From Tundrisphaera lichenicola (GTDB lineage: Bacteria > Planctomycetota > Planctomycetia > Isosphaerales > Isosphaeraceae): DNA of 64,000 nt. The stretch covers positions 744,001 through 808,000 of the forward strand of contig NZ_CP195106.1 in assembly GCF_051175385.1 (NCBI RefSeq). The letters are read 5' to 3'. The position numbers and the translations under genes were made by a program. The notes below the pieces were generated by a model. That model saw only the letters and a list, made by a program, of their open reading frames with translations, made no database searches and had not been told where the DNA came from. Positions 8,699 through 17,597 of this stretch are shown in pieces. The number at the start of each line of letters is the position of its first letter. Within the stretch, counting starts at the first letter, position 1.

Positions 8699-9394
8699 AT
8701 GGCGAACGACGCCCCGGTCTCGACGATGGACGCGCCTTCCTCCTCCAACGGGCGAGCCTCGGCCTCGCTCAAGGAGCGGGCTTACTCCGAATTGAAGCGG
8801 CGGATCCTCGAAGGCCAGCTCTCGCCCGGCAAGTTGCTCTCCGAGCGTCAGCTCGCCGGCGAATTGAAGATGAGCAAGACGCCGGTCCATGCCGCCCTGG
8901 AGCGGCTGGAGTCGGAGGGCCTGGTCTCGGTCGCGGCCCAGCAGGGGATCGTGGTCCGCGAGGTCTCGCCGCAGGACATGGGGGACCACTTCGAGATCCG
9001 CGAGGCCCTCGAACCGTTCGTCGTGGCCAAGCTCGCCGGGCGATTGACCGGCGATCAGATCGGTCGGCTGGAGCGGAATCTCCTCGAGAACCGCCGAGCG
9101 GTCCGGGAGGGGGATGTCGCGGGCAACGTCCGGCTCGACGCCGAATTCCACCTCCTGCTCTGCGAGTTCCTCGGCAACCGGGAGATCGAGCGGGTGATGG
9201 GCCAGATCCGCGAGCGAGCCCACGGCGTGATCCACCACATCTCATCCCGCCACCCTCGACGGATGGCCGGCTCCCTGGCCGAGCACCAGGCGATCACCGA
9301 TGCGATCCTCGCCGGAGACTCGACCGCCGCCGCCGGGGCGATGACGCTCCACCTCCGGAACGGCCTCCAGTATCTCTACGACCGCAACTCCTGA
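8699..9394 (+). CDS. GntR-family transcriptional regulator, FadR/FCD subfamily
   Basis: A 231-residue regulator with an N-terminal winged helix (about residues 25-95; the recognition-helix region includes SERQLAGELKMSKTPVHAAL) and a C-terminal all-helical FCD ligand domain (about 105-225). FCD metal-ligand style residues are visible: D and H in LDAEFHLLL, H in SLAEHQAITDAI and H in MTLHLRNGL. ATG 8699 is chosen because GGGTGAG lies 9 nt upstream; ATG 8681 is an alternative giving six more residues. It is divergent from the cytochrome/DUF1501 operon with a shared palindrome, so autoregulation plus control of that operon is the simplest model. The effector, often an organic acid in this subfamily, is unknown. 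Confidence 0.9.
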   Translation: MANDAPVSTMDAPSSSNGRASASLKERAYSELKRRILEGQLSPGKLLSERQLAGELKMSKTPVHAALERLESEGLVSVAAQQGIVVREVSPQDMGDHFEIREALEPFVVAKLAGRLTGDQIGRLERNLLENRRAVREGDVAGNVRLDAEFHLLLCEFLGNREIERVMGQIRERAHGVIHHISSRHPRRMAGSLAEHQAITDAILAGDSTAAAGAMTLHLRNGLQYLYDRNS

Positions 9395-9468
9395 GGCGTC
9401 GAGCGGTCGTCCGATCGACTGCCAGGTTTCCGGTACCTGATCGGTGGGGAGGAATCGGGACGGGAGGC

Positions 9469-9915
9469 TTATCTATTCCGCCCGAAGATGCTCTTGTCTC
9501 GCGAGTATTTGTGGCATTCGACACAGTTCATGGTGAGTCGGATATAGGACGAGGTCGCGCCGTTGAGGTCGTGCTCCTTGGCGCGGCGACCCAGTTCCTC
9601 GGCGATCGAGCTGAATTCGGTGGAGTACTTGATGTACTCCAGATCGGGCGAGATCTTCATGAGTGTGGTCTCTCCGAGGCGCTTCAGCTCGCCGGCGTCG
9701 ATCGTCATCTTGGCGAAGTCCTCGATGGCCAAAGAGGTCAGCAGTTGATGCGCATATCGCAGCTTCTTCGCCATCGCGGCCGAGAGGGCTTTCCGCTGCT
9801 GCTCGGCGGCCTCGCGGGCGTCGGGCTGGTCCTTGGGCTGCTGCGCCGCCCGGACGCCCCCGAGAGAAAGGGCGGCGACCGAGGCGCATAAGAGGATGAT
9901 CCATGCCGATTTCAT
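9469..9915 (-). CDS. Secreted mono-heme cytochrome c (cytochrome c'-like)
   Basis: A 148-residue protein with a signal peptide (MKSAWIILLCASVAALSLGG) followed by a mostly helical domain and a single heme-attachment motif CVECH near the C-terminus. A C-terminal CxxCH after a four-helix region is the arrangement of cytochrome c'/c-556. ATG 9915 is chosen because it starts the signal peptide; the 33-codon extension upstream has no coding character. It stands alone, convergent with the GntR gene. Probably a periplasmic electron carrier or gas-binding protein; partner not visible here. Confidence 0.78.
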   Translation of the reverse strand: MKSAWIILLCASVAALSLGGVRAAQQPKDQPDAREAAEQQRKALSAAMAKKLRYAHQLLTSLAIEDFAKMTIDAGELKRLGETTLMKISPDLEYIKYSTEFSSIAEELGRRAKEHDLNGATSSYIRLTMNCVECHKYSRDKSIFGRNR

Positions 9916-10251
9916 CGAGATCGACTCCGCTGGAAGAGGTCCGATGCCACTTCTCGGACGCCTCCGGCCCGATGCGGCTTGCGGGACGAATCGAGAATTT
10001 CCGGAGATTTTCATATTGTAATCATGCTTCTGCGATTAACGCAACAATGTCGCGAGTCCTTGCGAATCGCGAGCGAGCCTCTTCTCGGCGGGCGGATCGA
10101 CGGATGGCGTGACTTCGGGGATTCGACCTCGACACCTCGCAAGGGTTGGCGATTGCCTCGCCTATTCAGGAGAGAAGAGGCGGGGTAGAGTCGAATGTCC
10201 GAGAGTTCAGCTCGGCGAATGAACCGCCGTGGATGTTGTCCGAGGTGATCG

Positions 10252-12534
10252 ATGGCGATCGTGTTGACGTGCGAAGGCTGCGGGCGGCGTGTCAAGGTTC
10301 CCGATCAGGCCGCGGGCCGGAAGGGGAAGTGCCCGGCGTGCGATCGAGAGATACTCGTGCCGGGTGGGCAGGCCGCCGCCGCACCCTCGCCGGCAAGTCG
10401 CGTGGTCGCGACCGCGGACGATGTCGTGCGTGATGGTCGGGCTGACGCGGCCTCGGGCTCGCGGGCCACCGGCGCTCTGGGCGTTGCCTCGCTTGTCCTT
10501 GGTTGTCTGGCCCTGCTGATCTCCTGGGTACCGCTCATTGGTTTGCTGACCTGGCCGCTCGGCGGTCTCGGCCTGGTGCTCGGCGCGGTCGGATTGGTCC
10601 TGGCCTCGGGAAATCGTCGGAGCGGGAAGGTCTGGGCCTTCGCCGGACTGGGGACCAATGGGCTCGCGGTGGCCGTGGCACTCGTGATGACATTGTTGAC
10701 AGGACGGGCGCTCCAGGATGCGGCATCGAAGGCTCAACTCGAACTGGCGAAGGGAGGGGCCCCGGTCGCGAACGGTCCGGCCCCAAACCCAACCCCGAAC
10801 TTCCCCGGGAAACCCGTCGTGGCCCCGGCGGACGGAACTTTCGAGGGGCAGGACCGGAACGGTGACGGCCGCCTCAACGCGGACGAGGTCCCCGAATCGA
10901 TCAGGGCTCGATTCGCGGAGGTCGACGGCGACGGCAACGGGTACGTCGAGAAGTCCGGATGGGAACTGGCGTTCCCTCCGGCCCAGGGGGCCCCGGCTGG
11001 CCATGGGAAGCTGATCGCTCGGCGGATCATCACGGCGGCCGACGATTTCATCGTCGACGTCTGGCACAATGGCCGACGCGTCCCCGAGGACAAGCGGGCG
11101 ATGGTCGGCGAGAATTTCGGGGCGACCGCCGAGAAGATCGAGGTCGAGGTCCACGAGGGGGACTGGCTGGTCTTCAACGTCGCGAACAACCGGCTCCGCT
11201 GGGATGGGGCTTGCTACTTCGGCGCCGCGGGTGTGAACGACGAGGAGCCGAAGATCGGCTTCGCGACCAACCCGGGCGATCCTCGCTGGGCGTACTGCGA
11301 CGATCCGGGTCAGGTTCCCGCCTTCATCGCCCATCCTCGCTACCTCGCGGGCCAGTCCGCGTTGGCACCGGCGAACCCGTGGTCGGGTGGCGACGGCGAG
11401 ATGAAGGCCCGGGTTCCCGGGTGGGATGGTCGCCCGGTCTGGGGGCGTGAACGCACGACCTGGATCAAGTTCGTGGCGCTGCCCGGCTTCCCTCCCAGTC
11501 GATCGGCCCCGGCCGGTCCGAGCACGGCGGCTCAGCCTGCCCCGACCGATCCCGTCTCAGTCCCGGCCGAGGCCGCCCCTGACGTGGCCCTCAAGGAACG
11601 GGCCACCTTCACCGGCCACCCCGCGCTGGCTTATTGCGTGGCCGTCTCGCCCGACGGACGCAAGGTCGTCTCCGGCAGCGCCCCGAATTTCAGCTCGGGC
11701 GATGCTCAGGCGGGCGCCGAGACGCTGATCGTCTGGGATCTCGCGGACGGGGGGAAGACCCGAGGCGTGATCCCGATCAAGCAATCGGTCTGGTCGCTGG
11801 CCATCACGCCGGACGGCAAGTCGATCATCGTCCCTGTCGACAACGGGCTCTCGGTCTTCGATCTCAAGACGGGCCGGCGGACCTCGGCCCTCCCCGGACC
11901 CCCGCAGACCAACGCGATGAGCGTGGCCGTATCCCCCGACGGCAAGATTGCGGCGGGCGGATTCAATTCGAAGCAAATCCTCCTCTGGAACCTCAAGACG
12001 GGGAAGGTGCTCCGGACCCTCCGAGGGCACACCGGGGTGATCCTCCGGATGGCGTTCTCGCCCGACGGCCAGCAACTGGCGTCGGGGGACTCGGAGCATA
12101 GCGTCCGCCTCTGGGACGTGTCGACCGGCCGAGCCGAGCGGACCCTGACGCCCGAAGGCGACCCGTCGCCGGTGACCTGCGTCACCTACACCCCCGACGG
12201 ATCGAACCTGGTGACCGTCAGCTCCGCCCGAGGCCCCGAATTCTGGGAGCCCGGGACGGGCCGTCGCCTCCGGACGATCGGAGGCGATGAGGTCCTGAGT
12301 TTTCATTCCGTCGCCTTCTCCCCCGACGGCCGACGGATGGGCACGGCCTCCTTCGACCCGCTCAAGATGAGGTCGGCCGTCGTCCTCTGGGACACCGAGA
12401 CCGGTCGCCGACTCGGCACCGGCGAGGGCGGAGAAGGCCAATCCAATGCCGTCGCGTTCACCCCGGACGGTGGCACCCTGGTTTCCACCATGGGGAATGA
12501 CATCAAGGTCTGGGACATCCCGCCCGTGCCGTAA
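10252..12534 (+). CDS. Membrane WD40-repeat protein with zinc-ribbon-like N-terminus and EF-hand motifs
   Basis: A 760-residue fusion. Residues 1-37 form a small Cys4 module (CEGC and CPAC) like those heading many planctomycete membrane proteins. A DUF4190-like pair or trio of membrane helices follows (about 75-145). Two EF-hand-type calcium loops come next (DRNGDGRLNADEV near 200 and DGDGNGYVEKSGW near 225). A beta-rich middle domain precedes at least six WD40 repeats to the C-terminus (recurring SPDG and LWDV/LWNL). ATG 10252 follows GAGGTGA at good spacing. The repeats are probably outside the cytoplasm and act as a protein-interaction propeller. No catalytic motif is seen; function unknown. 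Confidence 0.82.
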   Translation: MAIVLTCEGCGRRVKVPDQAAGRKGKCPACDREILVPGGQAAAAPSPASRVVATADDVVRDGRADAASGSRATGALGVASLVLGCLALLISWVPLIGLLTWPLGGLGLVLGAVGLVLASGNRRSGKVWAFAGLGTNGLAVAVALVMTLLTGRALQDAASKAQLELAKGGAPVANGPAPNPTPNFPGKPVVAPADGTFEGQDRNGDGRLNADEVPESIRARFAEVDGDGNGYVEKSGWELAFPPAQGAPAGHGKLIARRIITAADDFIVDVWHNGRRVPEDKRAMVGENFGATAEKIEVEVHEGDWLVFNVANNRLRWDGACYFGAAGVNDEEPKIGFATNPGDPRWAYCDDPGQVPAFIAHPRYLAGQSALAPANPWSGGDGEMKARVPGWDGRPVWGRERTTWIKFVALPGFPPSRSAPAGPSTAAQPAPTDPVSVPAEAAPDVALKERATFTGHPALAYCVAVSPDGRKVVSGSAPNFSSGDAQAGAETLIVWDLADGGKTRGVIPIKQSVWSLAITPDGKSIIVPVDNGLSVFDLKTGRRTSALPGPPQTNAMSVAVSPDGKIAAGGFNSKQILLWNLKTGKVLRTLRGHTGVILRMAFSPDGQQLASGDSEHSVRLWDVSTGRAERTLTPEGDPSPVTCVTYTPDGSNLVTVSSARGPEFWEPGTGRRLRTIGGDEVLSFHSVAFSPDGRRMGTASFDPLKMRSAVVLWDTETGRRLGTGEGGEGQSNAVAFTPDGGTLVSTMGNDIKVWDIPPVP

Positions 12535-12552
12535 ACCTGAGATCTTATCTGG

Positions 12553-14907
12553 TTATCGTCCCTTCACCTCGAAGTTCACCGGCACTTCGAGTGCGGCCGG
12601 GGCCAGGCAGGCGCGGTCGGTACAGGCCTGGTATCGGACTCGGAGGACGAGCGTTGCAGGGCCGGGCTTCGCGTCGGGGGCCAGTCGGACTCGGGCGGTG
12701 ATGCGGGTGGCTTTCTCGTAGACGTTCACCTTTGCCGAACCGTTGGCGGCGAGGGCCTTGGCCTCCCCGTCGGGGTAGTCGATTTCGATCAGATCCGCCT
12801 TGGGGCCGGCTCCCAGGGAGAGGCTCGTGGGGATCACGTCTTCGGACCCGGCGGGGTTGGCGTACAGGTGGAAACCCTCCTGGATGGTCAGGGCCAGGGC
12901 GACCTCGAACTCGCCGCCGGGCTCGATCGTGGCGGGCTTGGGCTCCGATGCCCTGGCGGTGACGACTCCGGGGGCCCCGGGGAGGGGCGCCGAGGTCTCG
13001 TCCTCGGGCTTCGGCGGGCGGGCGTCGAGGTATTCTTCGAGCGCCAGGAGCATCAAGGGGGAGCCCCCCGGCCGGGTGGCCAGGGATGGGGCGAAGGCCC
13101 CCAGGGCTCGACCGGCCTCGTCGAGATAGCGGGCCTCGCCGGTCGCGACGCCCAGCTCGACCAGGGACCGGACGGCCAGGCTGTTCGCCCCCGGGATGGC
13201 GTTGTCGAACGGGTCCTTGACCCGGGCCAGGAGCGCCTCGTGGTCGCTGGCGGTGTAGAAGAACCCCCCGTCCTCGGGATCGGCGAAGTCGGCGATCATC
13301 CGGTCGACCAGCGTCCGGGCCTGATCGAGGGGCTTGGGCTCTCCGGTCGCCTTGTGGAGCCGGAGCAGGGCGTGGGCGAGGAAGGCGTAATCTTCGAGGT
13401 AGGCCGGGAGCTTGGCCTGGCCTTCTCTCGCGGTCCTCAGGAGCCGTCCATCGGGGGCCGTCATCAGGTTCAGGAGCGCGGCGGACGCCTTCTCGGCGGC
13501 CTGCTTGTAGCGTTTGTCCTTGAGGACGCGATATCCCTCGGCGTAAGCCCCGATCATCAAGGCATTCCAGGACGTGAGGACCTTGTCGTCGAGCAGCGGT
13601 GCGGGCCGTTTGTCGCGTACGGCCAGGAGCTTGGCCCGGGCGGGGGCGAGTTCGGCCTCGATGGCCCGGTCGGCGACGGCCTTCGGCTCGACGAGGACGT
13701 AGCGGTCATCTTCGAAGTTCGGCCTGGCGTCCAACCCGTAGGCGTGGGCGAATCGGGGGAATTCGGGTCCGAGGATCTTCTCGACCTCCTCGGGGGTCCA
13801 GACGTAGGACTTGCCTTCCTCGCCTTCGCTCTCGGCGTCGAGGCTGGAGTAGAAGAGGCCTTCGGGCGATGTCAGGGTCCGCTCGACGAAGGCGAAGGTC
13901 GCCTCGGCCTCGGTCTTCCAGCGGGGGTCGCCGGTCGCTTCGAAGGCCAGGACGTGGGCCTCGGCGAGCTGGGCATTGTCGTAGAGCATCTTCTCGAAGT
14001 GGGGGACGCTCCAGTCGCGGACCGTGCTGTATCGGTGATAGCCGCCGGCCAGGTGGTCGCGGATCCCTCCTCGGGCCATCGCGTCGAAGGTGGTGAGGGC
14101 CATGGCCAGCGGGCCGGTCTCGGGGTCGGCTTCCTGATCGGCCTTCTGGCGTCGGTGCTGGTCGAGGAGGTAGAGGAGATTGGCCGGCTCGGGGAACTTG
14201 GGACGCTTGGGACGGGCGGGATCGAATCCGAAGCCGCCGAATTCCGGGTCGAACTGATCCCGGAGGGCCTCGATCCCACCCTGGGCCAGGTCGCGCGAGA
14301 GGGGGACTCGGCCGACCTTGGAAGGTCCGGCGGAGGCCCGGCGGACGACTCCGGCCAGGTTGTCGGCGTCTTTCTCGATCGCCGGTCGGTGGTCGCGCCA
14401 GGCTTCGGAGACGGCGTTGAGCAGGCCCGAGAAGTCGGCGGGCCGGAAGTAGGTCCCGCCGAAGAAGGGGCGGCCGTCGGGCGTCATGAAGACCGACATC
14501 GGCCAGCCGCCGGAGCCGCTGAACGCCTGGACGGCGGTCATGTAGACCTGGTCGACGTCGGGCCGCTCCTCGCGATCGACCTTGATCGCGACGAACCTCG
14601 CGTTGATCAGCTTAGCGATGGCGGGGTCGGTGAAGCTCTCTCGCTCCATGACGTGGCACCAGTAGCAGGACGAATAGCCGATCGAGAGGAAGATCGGCTT
14701 GTTCTCGGCCTTGGCCCTGGCGAACGCCTCGGGACCCCAGGGATACCAGTCGACCGGGTTGTGGGCATGGAGGAGCAGGTAGGGGCTGGTCTCCTTCGCG
14801 AGCCGGTTGGCCGGGCCCTGGGGCCTGAATTTGGGCTCGTCGCCGGGGGCCAGGCCCGACAGGAGAAGCAGGACGGTCGCGAGGAGGGTCGATCGTCGGT
14901 GAAGCAT
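12553..14907 (-). CDS. DUF255 thioredoxin-like (YyaL/SPATA20 family) protein with signal peptide and DsbD-alpha-like tail
   Basis: A 784-residue protein. The signal peptide (about 1-23) is followed by the DUF255 thioredoxin-fold domain: NPVDWYPWG, then the redox motif CYWCH and the EERPDVD stretch. The middle is the six-hairpin-glycosidase-like region typical of this family (GGIRDHLAGGYHRYS, VPHFEKMLYDNAQL). The last roughly 110 residues look like the N-terminal immunoglobulin-fold domain of DsbD, with two Cys in ACTDRACLAP. ATG 14907 is chosen because it begins the signal peptide. The family is about 650-700 residues without the tail, so the tail is the extra part. Likely extracytoplasmic; the reaction is unproven for the family. 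Confidence 0.85.
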   Translation of the reverse strand: MLHRRSTLLATVLLLLSGLAPGDEPKFRPQGPANRLAKETSPYLLLHAHNPVDWYPWGPEAFARAKAENKPIFLSIGYSSCYWCHVMERESFTDPAIAKLINARFVAIKVDREERPDVDQVYMTAVQAFSGSGGWPMSVFMTPDGRPFFGGTYFRPADFSGLLNAVSEAWRDHRPAIEKDADNLAGVVRRASAGPSKVGRVPLSRDLAQGGIEALRDQFDPEFGGFGFDPARPKRPKFPEPANLLYLLDQHRRQKADQEADPETGPLAMALTTFDAMARGGIRDHLAGGYHRYSTVRDWSVPHFEKMLYDNAQLAEAHVLAFEATGDPRWKTEAEATFAFVERTLTSPEGLFYSSLDAESEGEEGKSYVWTPEEVEKILGPEFPRFAHAYGLDARPNFEDDRYVLVEPKAVADRAIEAELAPARAKLLAVRDKRPAPLLDDKVLTSWNALMIGAYAEGYRVLKDKRYKQAAEKASAALLNLMTAPDGRLLRTAREGQAKLPAYLEDYAFLAHALLRLHKATGEPKPLDQARTLVDRMIADFADPEDGGFFYTASDHEALLARVKDPFDNAIPGANSLAVRSLVELGVATGEARYLDEAGRALGAFAPSLATRPGGSPLMLLALEEYLDARPPKPEDETSAPLPGAPGVVTARASEPKPATIEPGGEFEVALALTIQEGFHLYANPAGSEDVIPTSLSLGAGPKADLIEIDYPDGEAKALAANGSAKVNVYEKATRITARVRLAPDAKPGPATLVLRVRYQACTDRACLAPAALEVPVNFEVKGR

Positions 14908-15019
14908 CGCGCGGGGCCTCCGCCCTTCGGTTGAGTCGGTCTCCGGTCGGTCGATGGTACGACAGACCGGGCCGAGAGCCAACCGTGGCGGAAAAGTTCG
15001 GCGATCGGGGTCGGCCGGA

Positions 15020-16528
15020 TCAGACCGCGGTGAGGTCGGGGACCACGAACGGCTTGCGGTATTCGCGACGCGATAGCCTTTCGGCGGCGTCGGCGAAGTC
15101 GCCGACGAAGCGGCCCTTCTCCCCGTCGAGGGTCACCCACGGGCCGCAGGTGGCCTCGGTGGCCTCGAGGTCCACGCCGTTCTCGCTCAGATACCCTCGG
15201 CAGCGTTCGAAGGCGTCGGCCAACTCGGCGTTACCGGTGATCGAGGCCCGGATGGCCTCGGGCGAGGATTGCTTCCCGAGCCTGTGCGACACGTTCGCCA
15301 TGTGGCAGCAGGCCGTCGAGCGATGTCCCTCGATCGACTCGGCCGCCAGGTCGCCGGTCTTCCGGCTCCGGACGCCGGCGAGGAAAGCGGTGAGGTGGGC
15401 CATCTCCAGCTCCTTGAAGCTGTCGCCCTTGCCGAGATCCTTGATCTCCTTCCCCTCGCGATCGAAGATCGCGCCGCCGGAGGCGTCGCCCGCGAAGTAG
15501 CCCCCCTCGCAGTCGATCACGACGCCGCCGCTCCGACCCCGGAACTTGCCCATCAAGGCCGGGTCCTTGCCGGCGCTCACGTTTCGCACCTCGCAGATGA
15601 GCGGAGCCGGCCGGAAATCCAGGAGCGCGATCTGGGTATTCGCCGTCTCGCCGCAGTCATGGAAAGCGAACCGGCCGCCGATGCTCATGGCGCGGGGGGG
15701 CGTCCGGTCCTGACCCAGGGCCCATCGGCAAATGTCGATGACGTGGATCCCGTTGTTCCCCATCTCGCCGTTGCCGGTGTCCCAGAACCAGTGCCACTCG
15801 TAGTGCAACTGCTTGCGCATCAGCGGTTTGTTGGCGGCCGGGCCACACCAGAGATCGTAATTCAGGGTGCTCGGCGGCGGCGTGGGAGAATCCACGGTCC
15901 CGATGCCGTCGCGAGCCCGGTAGACCAGCGCGTGGGCGAAGCGGATCGCCCCGATCTCGCCCCCTCGAAGTCGGTCGAACACGTCACCCAGGAACCCACT
16001 CGACCGGTTCTGGGTGCCGACCTGGACCATCCGGCCGTACTTTCGGGCCGCCGCCACCATCTGCTGACCTTCCCAGAGGTCGTACGAGAACGGCTTCTCG
16101 ACGTAGACGTCCTTGCCCGCCTGGCAGGCCCAGACCGTCGCCAGGGCGTGCCAGTGGTTCGGCAGGGCGACGATCACCGCGTCGACATTCTTGTCGTCGA
16201 AGACCTCGCGCGGGTCGTGATACTCGGCGACCTTTTCCCCATGCTTGCCGGCCGCGTCAAGCTCCCGGTCGAGGTGCGCCTGGTCGGCGTCGCAGAGGGC
16301 GACGATCCTGGCGCCGGGGATCTCGCGGAGCCGTCCGATGAGCTGGTGGCCGCGCCCTCCGACGCCCCCGACGGCGGTCGTCGACCCCATCCCGATGACC
16401 GCGACGTTGACGGTGTCGTTGGGGCCGAACGTCCGAGGCTCGGCGCCGATCGCGAACCTCGGCATCCCCATCGCCAGGCCGGCCGCGGTCGAACCACTCA
16501 AGAAGCTCCGCCGTGAGATCGGTTTCAT
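15020..16528 (-). CDS. Gfo/Idh/MocA family NAD(P)-dependent oxidoreductase, Tat-exported
   Basis: A 502-residue protein with a twin-arginine signal (SRRSFLSGSTAAG, residues 5-17), a Rossmann NAD(P) motif (VAVIGMGS, then GGRGHQ), a central EKPFSYD motif carrying the conserved Glu-Lys-Pro, and a C-terminal alpha/beta substrate domain including WHWFWDTGNGEMGNNGIHV. Exported members of this family are common in Planctomycetota and usually act on sugars or cyclitols. ATG 16528 is chosen to start at the Tat signal. It lies downstream on the same strand of nothing closer than the ABATE gene, so it is probably monocistronic. Substrate unknown. Confidence 0.88.
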   Translation of the reverse strand: MKPISRRSFLSGSTAAGLAMGMPRFAIGAEPRTFGPNDTVNVAVIGMGSTTAVGGVGGRGHQLIGRLREIPGARIVALCDADQAHLDRELDAAGKHGEKVAEYHDPREVFDDKNVDAVIVALPNHWHALATVWACQAGKDVYVEKPFSYDLWEGQQMVAAARKYGRMVQVGTQNRSSGFLGDVFDRLRGGEIGAIRFAHALVYRARDGIGTVDSPTPPPSTLNYDLWCGPAANKPLMRKQLHYEWHWFWDTGNGEMGNNGIHVIDICRWALGQDRTPPRAMSIGGRFAFHDCGETANTQIALLDFRPAPLICEVRNVSAGKDPALMGKFRGRSGGVVIDCEGGYFAGDASGGAIFDREGKEIKDLGKGDSFKELEMAHLTAFLAGVRSRKTGDLAAESIEGHRSTACCHMANVSHRLGKQSSPEAIRASITGNAELADAFERCRGYLSENGVDLEATEATCGPWVTLDGEKGRFVGDFADAAERLSRREYRKPFVVPDLTAV

Positions 16529-16827
16529 GTCCCTGCTCACCATGGATGTAGGTACTTCGGTGCGTCTGCTCGCCGCCGAGCCCGAGATTGAGCGGATATT
16601 CATCGTGGTCGTGTCCGGTCGGCCTTCAGTCCACAGCCTAGCCAGTCGGTCGCGGTTCGTCGACCCACCCGCCCTAGGTCGCCGGTCCGACCCGCTATCA
16701 GGCGTCTTCAGTCACCCGTCCGGGGATGCCGGGACGAGTCGTGCTCCGGCTCGTCCCGGCCCCTCCTCTTCGCCGATCGATTCAATCATCCGGGAGGGGA
16801 GTGACGGGTCCCAGCCTGGCGACTTCT
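16529..16827. other. 299-bp intergenic region with a strong hairpin
   Basis: No gene is seen here. The region contains a perfect 11-bp stem (16728-16738 with 16750-16760) and an 11-nt loop, about 70 nt beyond the stop codon of the ABATE/CGNR gene on its strand. It could be a terminator for that gene, without a T-run. Confidence 0.5.
16728..16760 (-). terminator. Hairpin downstream of the ABATE/CGNR gene
   Basis: Arms 16728-16738 and 16750-16760 are exact reverse complements (GCCGGGACGAG). The stem resembles the one at 4361-4397 in length and composition, including a shared CCGGGAC core. Confidence 0.45.
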
Positions 16828-17478
16828 TCATTCCACGCCTCTTCTGGCGCGGTGCGCCGCCACCTTGGCCCGGTTGCCGCAGATCGCCATGCTGCACCAA
16901 CGCCGGGCGCGGCCCTTCGTGCGAGCGATGAACAGGAGCGAGCAGGTCGACCCCTCGCACGACTGGATCAGCCGAAAATCTTGATTGCAGATCAAGTCCG
17001 TCGTCGCCTCGGCGATCGGTTGAAGTAACTCCTTCGGATCCTCCCATCGGTAGACTTTCCGCAATTGCAAAAGGCATTCGTCATCGGAGCCAGGCCCTGC
17101 GACCTCCACTCGTTGGAAGCTGCTATCCCCGGCCAATAGGGCGTTCAGCGGGGCAATCTCCTCGGAGGTCGCGCGGAGTGGTTTCCCCATCCGAGCCGTA
17201 ATAAACCCTCGCAGCCATCGGCGGAATTCCCTCGCGTCCCGGGCGACTTCGTAGAGCGTATCGCCGTCGAACTCCCTGAACCTTGCCGCGGCCGCTGGTT
17301 CGATCGCCCCTGCCAGTTCTAGCCAATCGATCAGGTCTTTCCCGTCGACCAGCCACTCGACCAAGGCCCCCCGAGGCGTGGCTGTCGTGTTGAGGAAGTC
17401 GAGCGCCGGATGTTCTCCGACGAAAAATGGGGGCGGTCTGTTCGAGGTCATCGGGGCTCTCGCGATCCTGGGCGACAT
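16828..17478 (-). CDS. ABATE/CGNR zinc-finger transcriptional regulator (DUF1470)
   Basis: A 216-residue protein. Residues about 20-160 match the ABATE putative ligand-binding region (GEHPALDFLNT near the start). The C-terminus is the CGNR zinc finger: C in QSCEGSTC, then CSMAICGNRAKVAAHR, which contains the name-giving CGNR. Family members are stress or small-molecule responsive regulators often placed divergently from the genes they control. Here the divergent neighbours are an oxidoreductase, a HAD hydrolase and a flavin disulfide reductase, 119 bp away. ATG 17478 is used; ATG 17451 is possible. Base composition is slightly less GC-rich than its neighbours. Confidence 0.88.
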   Translation of the reverse strand: MSPRIARAPMTSNRPPPFFVGEHPALDFLNTTATPRGALVEWLVDGKDLIDWLELAGAIEPAAAARFREFDGDTLYEVARDAREFRRWLRGFITARMGKPLRATSEEIAPLNALLAGDSSFQRVEVAGPGSDDECLLQLRKVYRWEDPKELLQPIAEATTDLICNQDFRLIQSCEGSTCSLLFIARTKGRARRWCSMAICGNRAKVAAHRARRGVE

Positions 17479-17522
17479 TTCATTCTAACTTGGAAATTGA
17501 CCTCGGGGGCTTGCATATCTTT

Positions 17523-17553
17523 GTAACCTTCGTAGGCTGTGAGTGATGGTTAC
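17523..17553. promoter_or_regulatory. Inverted repeat in the ABATE/oxidoreductase divergent promoter region
   Basis: GTAACC (17523-17528) and GGTTAC (17548-17553) form an inverted pair with 19 nt between them; both are followed on the plus strand by TTCGT. The pair sits in the 119-bp region between the regulator and its divergent neighbours. Candidate operator for the CGNR regulator; no experimental motif is known to me. Confidence 0.35.
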
Positions 17554-17597
17554 TTCGTGCGGGCCAGGGAGCGAAGCGTGCCGGAGGAGGGCTTCAC

